A program made the translations under genes and the position numbers. From Isoptericola cucumis (GTDB lineage Bacteria; Actinomycetota; Actinomycetes; Actinomycetales; Cellulomonadaceae), in NCBI RefSeq assembly GCF_014635665.1, contig NZ_BMDG01000011.1:62001-126000 (forward strand): a stretch of 64,000 nucleotides of DNA, read 5' to 3'. Under the pieces are notes generated by a model. That model was not told the DNA's origin. It made no database searches and saw nothing but the letters and a program-made list of their open reading frames with translations. This document shows positions 53,012-61,759 of the stretch, in pieces. Each line of letters opens with the position of its first letter. Positions within the stretch are counted from its first letter, which is position 1.

Positions 53012-53962
53012 ATGACGGTGACGACGGCGGCAACGGCGCCGCCGGGCAGGGACGCGGCGAGCGCGCCCCCGCCCCACGAATCACGCGGACCCTCACGGCA
53101 GTGGCGGATCCAGGAGCGATGGGGCTGGCTGTTCGTGGCCCTCCCCATCGCCCTGTTCGCCGTCTTCGTCGTGATCCCGGCGGGCATGGCGCTCGTCATG
53201 AGCCTCACCAGCTACTCGGTCATCGGCGACTCGCAGTGGGTCGGGCTCGACAACTACCGGCGGCTGTTCCTCGACCCCTACTTCTTCATCGCGCTGCGGA
53301 ACACCGCGTACTACACGCTGCTGTTCGTCCCGCTGGGGATCGTCGTCGCGCTCGCGACGGCGCTGCTGCTGCACCGCAACGTGCGGGTGTCGACCCTCTT
53401 CCGCACGTTCTTCTACGTCCCGGTGGTCTCGTCGACGGTCGCGACCGCGACGATCTGGTACTGGCTGCTCAACCCCCAGTTCGGGATGTTCAACGTCGCT
53501 CTCGGCTGGTTCGGGATCGACGGCCCCGCCTGGCTGTACGACTCGAGCTGGGCCATGCCGGCGATCGTCATCATGAGCGTCTGGGCCGGCTTCGGCACCA
53601 ACATGATGATCTACCTCGGCGGCCTGCAGGGGATCCCGCCGCAGCTCTACGAGGCGGCCCGCATCGACGGCGCGGGCTGGTGGAACCAGCTGCGGTACGT
53701 CGTGCTGCCGAGCCTGTCGCGCACGACCTTCCTCGTCTCGACCCTGCTGGTGATCGGCGCCTTCCAGGTGTTCGACCAGGCCTACGTGCTCACCAAGGGC
53801 GGTCCCGGCAACTCCACGATCACCCTCGTCTACTACATCTACACGCAGGGCTTCGGGAACCTCGAGATGGGCTACGCGTCCGCCATCTCGTTCGTGCTGT
53901 TCGCGATCATCGCGGTCTTCGCGGTCATCAACGCCCGCATCACGGGGAAGGACAACACATGA
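53012..53962 (+). CDS. ABC sugar transporter permease 1
   Basis: A predicted 316-residue membrane component of a carbohydrate ABC importer (MalF-like). After a polar N-terminus there are six transmembrane helices. The EAA loop EAARIDGAGWWNQLRYVVLP contacts the ATPase. It lies 37 bases after the GH125 gene and overlaps permease 2 by four bases. Substrate is inferred from neighbours to be a manno-oligosaccharide. Confidence 0.95.
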   Translation: MTVTTAATAPPGRDAASAPPPHESRGPSRQWRIQERWGWLFVALPIALFAVFVVIPAGMALVMSLTSYSVIGDSQWVGLDNYRRLFLDPYFFIALRNTAYYTLLFVPLGIVVALATALLLHRNVRVSTLFRTFFYVPVVSSTVATATIWYWLLNPQFGMFNVALGWFGIDGPAWLYDSSWAMPAIVIMSVWAGFGTNMMIYLGGLQGIPPQLYEAARIDGAGWWNQLRYVVLPSLSRTTFLVSTLLVIGAFQVFDQAYVLTKGGPGNSTITLVYYIYTQGFGNLEMGYASAISFVLFAIIAVFAVINARITGKDNT

Positions 53963-54909
53963 GCGCCCAGACCGCCCCCGGCCTGCACCTCGCCGCCCCG
54001 GCCGGCACCGCTGTCCGCACCCGCACGCTGCACACCACGCACAAGACGCCCGCCCAGCGCGTGGGCGCCGCCGCCTGGTGGGTCGCCGTCGTGATCGTCG
54101 CGATCCTCACCGTCTTCCCGCTGTTCTGGACGCTGGTCACGTCGCTCAAGCCGGCCGGCGACATCCTGTCCGGTGCGCTGGAACTCGTCCCGCGCACCGT
54201 CACCCTCGAGAACTACGAGCGCGTGCTCACCGAGGTGCCGTTCGGGCGGTACTTCCTCAACTCCATGCTGCTCGCCGTCGCCGGCGTCGTGCTGAACCTG
54301 TTCTTCGGCTCCCTCGCCGGGTACGCGTTCGCGAAGCTGAAGTTCCGCGGCAAGCGCGCGCTCTTCGTCACCCTGCTGGGGTCGCTCATGGTGCCCGGCA
54401 TCGTGACGATGGTGCCGTCGTTCCTCGTGCTGCGCGCCATCCCCTTCGCGGGCGGGAACAACCTCGTCGGCCAGGGCGGCGTCGGCCTGCTCAACACCTG
54501 GTGGGCGATCATCCTGCCCGGGGCCGCCGGCGCGTTCGCCGTGTTCTTCATGCGGCAGTTCTTCTCCTCCATCCCGGACGAGCTGGGCGAGGCCGCCCGC
54601 ATCGACGGCGCCTCGGAGTTCCGGATCTTCGCGCAGGTCTACCTGCCGCTCGCCAAGGCAGGGGCCGCGGTGCTCGCGATCCTCACCTTCCAGGCGGGGT
54701 GGAACAGCTTCATGTGGCCGCTGATCGTGCTCAACGTCCAGGAGATGTGGACCGTGCAGGTGGGCCTCGCGTCGTTCGTCACTGACTACGCGACCGACTA
54801 CGGCCCGCTCATGGCGGGCACCGTGATCACCAGCCTGCCCGTGCTGCTGCTGTTCGTCTTCGCCCAGCGCTACATCATCGAGGGGGTCTCCCATGTCAAC
54901 TCGCGTTAG
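53959..54909 (+). CDS. ABC sugar transporter permease 2
   Basis: A predicted 316-residue MalG-like permease. It has six transmembrane helices, and the EAA loop EAARIDGASEFRIFAQVYLPLA is visible. It is coupled to permease 1 by a four-base overlap and its 3' end overlaps the binding-protein gene by 17 bases. No ATPase gene is present in the locus; many actinobacteria use a shared MsiK-type ATPase. Confidence 0.95.
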   Translation: MSAQTAPGLHLAAPAGTAVRTRTLHTTHKTPAQRVGAAAWWVAVVIVAILTVFPLFWTLVTSLKPAGDILSGALELVPRTVTLENYERVLTEVPFGRYFLNSMLLAVAGVVLNLFFGSLAGYAFAKLKFRGKRALFVTLLGSLMVPGIVTMVPSFLVLRAIPFAGGNNLVGQGGVGLLNTWWAIILPGAAGAFAVFFMRQFFSSIPDELGEAARIDGASEFRIFAQVYLPLAKAGAAVLAILTFQAGWNSFMWPLIVLNVQEMWTVQVGLASFVTDYATDYGPLMAGTVITSLPVLLLFVFAQRYIIEGVSHVNSR

Positions 54910-56158
54910 TCGTCGCGCGGTCCTGCGGGCGCTCGCGGTGGGCGCCGGTGCCGGCGCCCTGGCGTCGTGCGCGGCGCCGAACCAGCCCAGCTACACCGAC
55001 ACCGGGGCGCGGCGCCTCACCATGTGGGGCAGCTGGTCGGGCGACCAGGCCGCGCAGATCCAGACCCAGCTCGAGGCGTTCAACGCCGCCCAGCCCGACT
55101 TCGAGTTCCGCTACGTGCCGCAGGGCGCGCTCGAGGAGAAGATGCTCACCGGCATCGCGTCGGGCAACGTGCCCGACCTGGTGCTGTGGGACCGCTGGCA
55201 GACGGCCAAGTACGGCCGCCGCGGCGCGCTCCAGCAGATCGACTCGTGGGCCGCGCGCGACGGCGTCGACCTCGGCGCGTTCTACGACGAGTCCGTGCGG
55301 GAGATGAGCGTGGGCGACCAGGCGTTCGGCCTGCCGCTGATCGTGGACACCCGCGCGATCTTCTACAACAAGCAGCACCTCGAGGAGGCGGGGGTGCAGC
55401 CGCCGACCACGTGGGCGGAGCTCGCCGACGCCGCCGAGGCGCTGACGGTCCGCGAGGGCGGCCGGCTCAAGCGCGCGGGCTTCGAGATCCAGGACGTCGG
55501 GCTGTTCAGCATGTACCTGGGTCAGGCCGGCGGCCGGCTCCTCGACGACACCGAGCGCTACACGGCGTTCGACTCGCCGCAGGGCCTGGAGGTCCTCGAG
55601 TTCTGGGACGAGCTGCTGCACGAGCGCAAGGTGTACGAGCTCGGGTTCTCCGACGGCATCGACGCCTTCGCGCAGGGCGCGGTGTCCATCAAGTACGACG
55701 GCCCGTGGAACTTCCCGGTCTGGGACGCGGTCGACGGGCTCGAGTACGGCGTCGTGCCCGCAGTCACCGGCCCGCAGGGGGACGACGGCGCCTCCATGGG
55801 CGGCTTCGGCCTCGTCATCCCCACCGACGCCCCGTGCCCCGAGGGGGCCTGGGAGCTCATGAAGTGGTGGGCCGTGGACCAGGAGAACAGCCTCGCGTTC
55901 GCCGAGATCAGCAAGAACATCCCGGCGAACATCGAGGCGTCGCGTCGTGCCGTGAGCAGCGTCGACGAGCGGTTCGCCCCCATGGTCGAGACGATCGAGG
56001 TCGCCACGATCCGCCCGCCCGTGCCCGGCTACTCGGACGTCGAGGGCCTGGCACTCATCCCCGCCCTGCAGCAGGTGATGTCGGGGGCCCTGACCGGCCC
56101 GTCCGCCCTCGCCACCGCCAGCGCCCAGGGCGACCGCATCCTGGAGGCCAACCGATGA
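54893..56158 (+). CDS. ABC sugar transporter substrate-binding lipoprotein
   Basis: A predicted 421-residue extracellular binding protein. The signal has a twin-arginine-like SRRAVLRAL and a lipobox LASC, so the mature protein is anchored through C26. The family 1 solute-binding fold is evident in RRLTMWGSWSGDQAAQIQTQLEAFN, SGNVPDLVLWDRW and IKYDGPWNFPVW. It probably binds manno-oligosaccharides, inferred from flanking GH125 and GH76 genes. Start overlaps permease 2 by 17 bases; its stop overlaps the GH76 ATG. Confidence 0.93.
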   Translation: MSTRVSRRAVLRALAVGAGAGALASCAAPNQPSYTDTGARRLTMWGSWSGDQAAQIQTQLEAFNAAQPDFEFRYVPQGALEEKMLTGIASGNVPDLVLWDRWQTAKYGRRGALQQIDSWAARDGVDLGAFYDESVREMSVGDQAFGLPLIVDTRAIFYNKQHLEEAGVQPPTTWAELADAAEALTVREGGRLKRAGFEIQDVGLFSMYLGQAGGRLLDDTERYTAFDSPQGLEVLEFWDELLHERKVYELGFSDGIDAFAQGAVSIKYDGPWNFPVWDAVDGLEYGVVPAVTGPQGDDGASMGGFGLVIPTDAPCPEGAWELMKWWAVDQENSLAFAEISKNIPANIEASRRAVSSVDERFAPMVETIEVATIRPPVPGYSDVEGLALIPALQQVMSGALTGPSALATASAQGDRILEANR

Positions 56159-57306
56159 CGACCACCCTGCCCGGCGCCCGCGGCGTCCTCACCTGGGCGG
56201 ACCGCGCCGACGTGGCCCAGCACAGCCTGGACCTGCTCTACGGGGCCCCCGAGCCGCAGCTGCTCCACAACGCGCACCCCGGCACCGACGACACCACGTT
56301 CAACTACTGGTGGCTCGCGCACGTGGTCGACTGCCGCCTCGACGCCTACGGGCGCACCGGAGACCCGGCGTGGCTCGACGCCGCCCGTACGACGGCAGCG
56401 AACGTGCGCGGCCGCAACGACGGCAGCCTGTTCAACGACTACTTCGACGACATGCTCTGGTACGCCCTGGCGCTGCTGCGGCTCGCCGACGCGACGCCGG
56501 ACGACGTCGAGCGCGCGGCCGTCGAGGGGGACGTGCTGGCGCTGTGGGAGCACGTCGTCGACCACGGGTGGAACGACCACCACGGGGCGTCGCTGTCGTG
56601 GCGCAAGCAGCAGCCGTCGTACAAGAACACGCCGGCCAACGGTCCGCTCGTGATCCTCGGAGCGCGGCTCGGCCGCCGCACGGGCGAGCCGCGCTACCTC
56701 GAGCGCGCGGCGGAGGCGCTCGCCTGGCTCGAGGCGCACCTGGTCGGTCCCGACGGGTTCGTCGAGGACGGGCTCGGCCGCGAGGGCGGGGACGCCGTCG
56801 ACACGCACTGGCGGTTCACCTACAACCAGGGCTTGTACATCGGGGCGTGCGTCGAGATGTACAGGTCGACGGGCGAGCGGGACTGGCTGGACCGCGCGGA
56901 GCGCACCGCCGTGACGTCCGTCCGCGAGCTCGCGACCGGCGGGGTGTTCCGCCGTGAGGGCGAGCTTGTCGACGACGACGTCCCCGACACGGCCGGCGGC
57001 GACGTCGGTCTGTTCAAGGGCGTCTGGTACCGGTACGCCGCGCAGCTGCTCGACGAGCGGCCGGTGCCGGAGGTCGCCGACCTGGTGCGGTCCAGCACCG
57101 ACGCGCTGTGGGCGCACGGGCTCGTGCCGTTCGACGACGTCGCCCGCCCGGACGGGGCGACGCGCACCGCGGCCGACGTGCTGCGCGGGGCGGGCGTCGT
57201 GCTCCGGCCGGGCGACGACTGGGCACGACCGGCGCCCACGCAGGTGGGCTACTCCACCGTGCTGAGCGCGATCATGGCGCTCGAGGTGCGCGCGCTGCTG
57301 GACTGA
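56155..57306 (+). CDS. GH76 alpha-1,6-mannanase (cytoplasmic form)
   Basis: A predicted 383-residue glycoside hydrolase of family 76. The catalytic Asp-Asp pair is in LFNDYFDDMLWYALALLRL. WRKQQPSYKNTPANGPLVILGARL, THWRFTYNQGLYIGACVEMY and KGVWYRYAAQLLDE are other conserved parts. The family cleaves alpha-1,6-mannan backbones. Most members are secreted; this one has no signal peptide and so should act on imported oligomers. It is coupled to the binding-protein gene by four bases. The regulator gene converges with an 18-base gap. Confidence 0.92.
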   Translation: MTTTLPGARGVLTWADRADVAQHSLDLLYGAPEPQLLHNAHPGTDDTTFNYWWLAHVVDCRLDAYGRTGDPAWLDAARTTAANVRGRNDGSLFNDYFDDMLWYALALLRLADATPDDVERAAVEGDVLALWEHVVDHGWNDHHGASLSWRKQQPSYKNTPANGPLVILGARLGRRTGEPRYLERAAEALAWLEAHLVGPDGFVEDGLGREGGDAVDTHWRFTYNQGLYIGACVEMYRSTGERDWLDRAERTAVTSVRELATGGVFRREGELVDDDVPDTAGGDVGLFKGVWYRYAAQLLDERPVPEVADLVRSSTDALWAHGLVPFDDVARPDGATRTAADVLRGAGVVLRPGDDWARPAPTQVGYSTVLSAIMALEVRALLD

Positions 57307-57324
57307 GGGGACGGCGGGGCCGGG

Positions 57325-58434
57325 CTACCGCGCCGGCCCCGTCGACCCGCCCTCCACGATCCGCACCGGCACGGTCTCCTGGGCCACGTCGCCCTGCTCC
57401 CCCAGCTGACGCTCGACGAGCTCGAAGGCGCGCGTGCCCAGCGCGTGCTGGTCCTGCTCCACGTGCGTGAACGGGACCTCCGCGTCCACGAACTCGGGGG
57501 GAGCGTCGAAGCAGACGATCGACAGGTCGTCCGGCACGGCCCGACCCAGCCGGCGCGCGGCCTGCAGCACGAGGCGGGCGGAGTGGTACTCGGTGACGAC
57601 GCAGCCGGTCAGGTCCGGGTGCTCCTCGAAGAACTCGACCAGGCGGGCGACGTCCTCCTCGGGCGGCGTCCGCGAGCCCGGCACCACGGACCGCACGTCC
57701 GAGTAGACCTGCGCCTCCTTGAGCCGCACCTCGTGCGCGGCGTGCGCGGCGACGACGCCGCGCCGCCGCTCGTCGATCGTGGAGACCGTGCTCGGGGACT
57801 GCACGAGCGCGATCCGCGTGTGCCCGAGGTCGAAGAGGTACTCGGCCGCGAGCCGCCCGCCCGTGACGTTGTCCGAGGTGACGGTGCTGACCGGGGTGCC
57901 GGTCAGCGTGCGGTCGACGATGACGATGGGGAACCGGCGCCCCACCAGCGACGCCACCGTCGGGGGGATGTACCGGGAGGACGACGGCAGCAGCACGAGC
58001 CCGTCGATGCCCCGCGCGAGCTGCTCGGTGATGAGCCGCTCCTCCAGCTCCGGGTCGCCGAGGGACGTCGCGACGACCACGTGCGCACGGTGTGCCGACG
58101 CCTGCAGCAGCCCGCCGAGCAGGTGCGACCCGAACGCGTCGTCGAAACCGGGCACGATGTACCCGATCAGCGGGAGCCGCGTGCCCGGGGCGTCGTGCGC
58201 CGGTGCGTCCTGGCCGGGCGTCGTCGAGATGACGACCGTGCCGATGCGCGGGCGGCGAGACACGAAGCCCTCGTCGCGCAGCATGTCCAGCGCCCGCTTG
58301 ATGGTGATGGCGCTGACGGAGAACTCCTCGATGAGCTCCGCCTGCGAGGGCAGCCGGTCGCCGACCCCCAGCTCACCGCCGGTGATCCGCGCCCGCAACG
58401 CCTCGTGCACCTGGGAGTACAGCGCCTCCGTCAT
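57325..58434 (-). CDS. GntR/LacI-type chimeric transcriptional regulator
   Basis: A predicted 369-residue regulator of AraR architecture. The N-terminal GntR winged helix (about 5-72) has LYSQVHEALRARITGGELGVGDRLPSQAELIEEFSVSAITIKRALDML. The C-terminal sugar-binding domain (about 90-365) is LacI/GalR-like (LPLIGYIVPGFDDAFGSHLLGG, VIVDRTLTGTPVSTVTSDN). It probably represses the mannoside locus and responds to a manno-oligosaccharide; that is inference. It is convergent with GH76 and divergent from GH20. A GGTGC-GT-GCACC near-palindrome lies about 40 bases upstream. Confidence 0.9.
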   Translation of the reverse strand: MTEALYSQVHEALRARITGGELGVGDRLPSQAELIEEFSVSAITIKRALDMLRDEGFVSRRPRIGTVVISTTPGQDAPAHDAPGTRLPLIGYIVPGFDDAFGSHLLGGLLQASAHRAHVVVATSLGDPELEERLITEQLARGIDGLVLLPSSSRYIPPTVASLVGRRFPIVIVDRTLTGTPVSTVTSDNVTGGRLAAEYLFDLGHTRIALVQSPSTVSTIDERRRGVVAAHAAHEVRLKEAQVYSDVRSVVPGSRTPPEEDVARLVEFFEEHPDLTGCVVTEYHSARLVLQAARRLGRAVPDDLSIVCFDAPPEFVDAEVPFTHVEQDQHALGTRAFELVERQLGEQGDVAQETVPVRIVEGGSTGPAR

Positions 58435-58556
58435 GCCACTCCCGCCATCCGACCGAATGAATATGGTGCGTGCACCGTGTCCATTGTGGCGCACCCGTCG
58501 CGATGGTGTGAGGGTGATCCCGTTCGACGTCGCAGGTCGAGACCGATGGAGCTCTG

Positions 58557-60872
58557 ATGACCAGCAGGCCGCGCCCCCGCGCGCTACGTCCCGTGTTCGC
58601 CGTCCTCGTCGCCCTGGCGCTGGCCCTGCCGGTCGTCGGAGCCCCCGCGCCGGTGCGCGCCGAGCCGCCGGACCGGCCCCACGCGACCGGCGGCTCGGCC
58701 GCCGCCGACCCGCGGTCCGCGGTGATCCCCAAGCCGCGGTCGTGGTCCGGTGACGACGGGGAGCTCCGGCTCGGCGGGACGGTCCGCCTGGCCGTGGACC
58801 GGGCGACCGCGCGGGAGCGGTCGGCCGGCCCGGCGCCGGGCGCGGGCGCACCTGCGGGGCCGGGGACCCTGCACGACGTGGCCCGGGCCGCGGCGCGCGA
58901 CCTCGCGGACGCCACCGGCGTCCGCGCCCCCGTGAGCCTCGGGGGGACGCGCGGCGCCGACGTCGTCGTCGCGCTGGACCGCGGGCCGGGCACCGGACCG
59001 GGCACGGAATCGGGCGAGCAGCCGGGCGCGGACGAGAGCTACCGGCTGGAGATCGGCCGCCAGGTCCGCCTGACGGCGCCGACCGCGACCGGTGTCTACT
59101 ACGGCACCCGCACGCTGATCCAGCTCCTGCGCGCGAGCGCGGACGGCCGGACGCTGCCCACCGGGACCCTCGTGGACGGCCCGGACACCGAGATCCGGAT
59201 GAACACCGTCGACGTGTCGCGCGAGTACTGGGAGCCGCGCGAGATCGCCGACGTCATCCGGCAGATGGGGTACCTGAAGCAGAACTTCCTCGTCCTGCAC
59301 CTGGACGACGCCGAGGGGTTCCGGCTCGACAGCCCGCGGTACCCGGGGCTCGCCGAGCCGGGCTACAGCTACGACCGGGCCACGATCCGCAGGCTCGACC
59401 GCCTCGCGCAGCGCCACGGCGTCCAGCTGGTGCCGGGCTTCGAGTTCCCGGCCCACGTGTCGCCCAAGTCGGCCTACTTCCACGTGGGGATGGCCGACGG
59501 TCCTCGCGACGCGGAGCCCGGGTTCGGCGAGCGGGACACCGGTGCGACGCCGCAGAACTCGTGCACGGGGTACTCGTACTCCCACCTCACGGACGACTTC
59601 ACCTTCAACGTCATGAACCAGCGGGCGCTGCGCGTCTCCCAGGAGATGCTCGACGAGTTCCTGCCGTGGTTCTCCGCGCCGTGGGTCCACCTCGGGGGCG
59701 ACGAGATCCCGCCGGACCTCGCCGACTGCCCGGCGCTGCAGGCCTTCGTCGAGGAGTCGCCGCGGTATTCGACGGTGGGCGACGTGGCCATCGACTTCCT
59801 CAACACCCTGAACGAGCAGGTGACGCAGGCCGGCCGCCGGTCGATCATCTACGACGGTTCCGAGTCCGACACCGTGCAGGTCCCGCTCGACCGCGACGTC
59901 GTCATCATGGACTGGACCGGCGACGGCACGGCGCCCCACATGGCGCCGTACGACAAGATCGTCGCCAGCGGTGACCCGTTCTACCTCGTCCCGGCCCGCG
60001 ACACCCGGCCCGACGAGGAGGCGATCGCGCGGTCGTGGGCCGCGCCCACCGACCCGACGGTCCTCGGGTGGGGCATGCACGTGTGGGGCGACGACCTCGG
60101 CTGGGCGCAGGGGCAGTGGCTCGAGAGCCTCTCCCTGCGGCCGCGCGCCGTCGTCGCCGACCGGCAGTGGCACACGACGCCGCGCACCGCCGACGAGTTC
60201 GCGAGCTTCGGCGCGCGCCTCGACGCGGTGGGCGCGGCGCCCGGGTACGTGGGCGTGCGCCTGCCCGAGCCCACCCGGCACGGGCGCCCTATCCACCAGT
60301 ACGTCATGGACCCGCAGTTCCCGCCGGGCACCTACGACGCGCACACCCCCACCAGCCGCCGGGGCCTGCGCGACGTCTGCGGCCTGAGCGGCATGACCCC
60401 GCTCTTCGTCGAGACGCGGACGGTCGAGGTGCCCGGGGAGGGCTGGACCAAGGAGGTCGACGCGGACGGCTACTGGTTCGGGGCCCCCGACGTGCCCGGG
60501 CCGTGGAGCCTCACCGCGCGGGTGCGCCTGACCGGGTCGCCCGTGGTCTGGGAGGACCTCGCCGGGACGACGAGCCTGAGCCTGGGCGCGACGGGGCTCG
60601 TCGTCACGACGGCGGGCGAGAGCGCGACCGTGGCCGCCGACGTCCCGCAGGACGCGTGGGTCGACGTCGCGATGGTGAGCGACGGCAGCACGGTCCGGCT
60701 CTTCGTGGACGGCGAGGAGGCGGGCTCGGTCGACAGCACCGCTCCGCTGCCGCGCACGCGGCTGCGCGGGCCGGTCGGGCTCGCTCAGCTCGACCTGTAC
60801 GCCGAGGCGCTCGGTGCCGAGCAGGTGCAGGCGGCGCGGGAGGGCCGGCCCGAGCCGCGCTGCGCACGCTAG
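58557..60872 (+). CDS. Secreted GH20 beta-N-acetylhexosaminidase with C-terminal LamG-like domain
   Basis: A predicted 771-residue enzyme. A signal peptide (RPVFAVLVALALALPVVGAPAPVRA) and a GH20b domain (about 50-210) precede the TIM-barrel catalytic domain (about 215-560). The catalytic pair is D382-E383 in WVHLGGDEIPP, for substrate-assisted cleavage of terminal GlcNAc or GalNAc. The last 150 residues form a beta-sandwich (LamG/concanavalin-like; SLTARVRLTG, STVRLFVDGEEAGSV) that may bind glycans. It divides from the regulator gene by 122 bases. Release of hexosamine from N-glycan or chitin-like chains outside the cell is likely. Confidence 0.93.
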   Translation: MTSRPRPRALRPVFAVLVALALALPVVGAPAPVRAEPPDRPHATGGSAAADPRSAVIPKPRSWSGDDGELRLGGTVRLAVDRATARERSAGPAPGAGAPAGPGTLHDVARAAARDLADATGVRAPVSLGGTRGADVVVALDRGPGTGPGTESGEQPGADESYRLEIGRQVRLTAPTATGVYYGTRTLIQLLRASADGRTLPTGTLVDGPDTEIRMNTVDVSREYWEPREIADVIRQMGYLKQNFLVLHLDDAEGFRLDSPRYPGLAEPGYSYDRATIRRLDRLAQRHGVQLVPGFEFPAHVSPKSAYFHVGMADGPRDAEPGFGERDTGATPQNSCTGYSYSHLTDDFTFNVMNQRALRVSQEMLDEFLPWFSAPWVHLGGDEIPPDLADCPALQAFVEESPRYSTVGDVAIDFLNTLNEQVTQAGRRSIIYDGSESDTVQVPLDRDVVIMDWTGDGTAPHMAPYDKIVASGDPFYLVPARDTRPDEEAIARSWAAPTDPTVLGWGMHVWGDDLGWAQGQWLESLSLRPRAVVADRQWHTTPRTADEFASFGARLDAVGAAPGYVGVRLPEPTRHGRPIHQYVMDPQFPPGTYDAHTPTSRRGLRDVCGLSGMTPLFVETRTVEVPGEGWTKEVDADGYWFGAPDVPGPWSLTARVRLTGSPVVWEDLAGTTSLSLGATGLVVTTAGESATVAADVPQDAWVDVAMVSDGSTVRLFVDGEEAGSVDSTAPLPRTRLRGPVGLAQLDLYAEALGAEQVQAAREGRPEPRCAR

Positions 60873-60921
60873 CCGGACGGAGCAGGGCGTGGCCGGCGTC
60901 GACCGGTGGGATGGTGGGGCC

Positions 60922-61491
60922 ATGGCAGACCTCGAGAACCCGGGCGACGGCGACCACGGTGACCACGTCGTCCTCGTCGACCACGACGGGCGGCGGCTCG
61001 GCACGTGGCCGCGCTCGACCGTGCACACGGAGGAGACGCCGCTGCACCTGGCGTTCTCCTGCTACGTGCTGGACGACGCCGGCCGCCTGCTCATGACGCG
61101 GCGCGCCCTGTCCAAGCGCACCTGGCCGGGGGTGTGGACGAACTCGTTCTGCGGGCACGTGCGGTGGCAGGAGACCGCCGAGGAGGCGCTGCACCGGCAC
61201 GCCCGCCACGAGCTGGGGCTGCGGGTGGTGGACGTCGAGCTCGTGCTGCCCGACTTCCGCTACCGCGCCGTCGACGCCTCGGGCGTCGTCGAGCACGAGA
61301 TCTGCCCCGTGTACGTCGCGAGGGCGGGGGGCGACGTCGAGCCGAACCCCGACGAGGTCGTCGAGCTGGCGTGGGCACGGCCCGACGACGTGACCGCCGC
61401 CGCGGCCGCCGCGCCGTGGGGCTTCAGCCCGTGGATGGTGGAGCAGCTGCGGGCGTTCGACGCCGCCGGCCGCCCGCTCGGACGGGCCTGA
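60922..61491 (+). CDS. idi: Isopentenyl-diphosphate delta-isomerase (type I)
   Basis: A predicted 189-residue Nudix-fold enzyme that interconverts isopentenyl and dimethylallyl diphosphate for isoprenoid synthesis. TVHTEETPLHLAFSCYVLDD, TNSFCGHVRWQET with the catalytic cysteine, and HEICPVYVAR with the metal and acid residues match type I Idi. ATG 60922 gives the expected N-terminus; upstream reading has no family similarity. A structured region follows the stop. Confidence 0.93.
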   Translation: MADLENPGDGDHGDHVVLVDHDGRRLGTWPRSTVHTEETPLHLAFSCYVLDDAGRLLMTRRALSKRTWPGVWTNSFCGHVRWQETAEEALHRHARHELGLRVVDVELVLPDFRYRAVDASGVVEHEICPVYVARAGGDVEPNPDEVVELAWARPDDVTAAAAAAPWGFSPWMVEQLRAFDAAGRPLGRA

Positions 61492-61510
61492 CGGGCAGCG
61501 GGCAGCAGGA

Positions 61511-61572
61511 AGCCCGCGGGCTGGAGGTCGAACCTCCTGCCGTGCTGGACGAGGGCACGGCACCCGCGGGCT
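61511..61572. other. Three-way-junction RNA fold / possible terminator downstream of idi
   Basis: The outer stem AGCCCGCGGG (61511-61520) pairs perfectly with CCCGCGGGCT (61563-61572). Inside are two complete hairpins: GGAGGT-CGA-ACCTCC (61523-61537), and a 7-base stem GCCGTGC/GCACGGC (61539-61561) with a 9-base loop, joined by only one or two bases. It lies in the 350-base gap between idi and the NmrA-like gene and would fold from either strand. It may be a bidirectional terminator or a small RNA. Confidence 0.65.
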
Positions 61573-61686
61573 CCGGTGGTCGCGAGGAACTCGCTACCCG
61601 TCCCGCGCGCCGACCGGGCTCGACGGCTGGTCAGCAGACGTAGGCCGTCGGGTCCGGCAGCGCGAAACGCTCAAGGGCGCACGCGA

Positions 61687-61725
61687 CTAGCGCGCGACCA
61701 CCTCATGGGTCCGAAGAGTCTTCAC
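61687..61725 (-). CDS. Possible 12-residue peptide with strong Shine-Dalgarno
   Basis: On the minus strand the bases 61745-61732 read AAGGGAGGTGATCC, an extended Shine-Dalgarno sequence. GTG at 61725 follows, opening MKTLRTHEVVAR and a TAG. No downstream gene is on this strand. It could be a leader or regulatory peptide, or chance. Confidence 0.35.
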   Translation of the reverse strand: MKTLRTHEVVAR

Positions 61726-61750
61726 TGCGTCGGATCACCTCCCTTCTCAT
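61703..61750 (-). CDS. Possible near-leaderless 15-residue reading frame
   Basis: ATG at 61750 lies nine bases after a -10 box and would be nearly leaderless. It encodes MRREVIRRSEDSSDP before TGA and covers the Shine-Dalgarno of the other short frame, so the two would influence each other. Confidence 0.3.
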   Translation of the reverse strand: MRREVIRRSEDSSDP

Positions 61751-61759
61751 GTGCCGACG

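Noticed and set aside
61511-61572. The structured region after idi as a tRNA, including selenocysteine tRNA.
   Set aside because: It has two internal hairpins, not three or four arms. The TTCGA-type loop has five bases, no anticodon arm is found and the length is too short.
61728-61748. A fragment of the 16S rRNA 3' end (GGATCACCTCC on the plus strand).
   Set aside because: The match is limited to about 13-16 bases around the anti-Shine-Dalgarno core and no other rRNA sequence flanks it. A ribosome-binding site on the minus strand explains it better.
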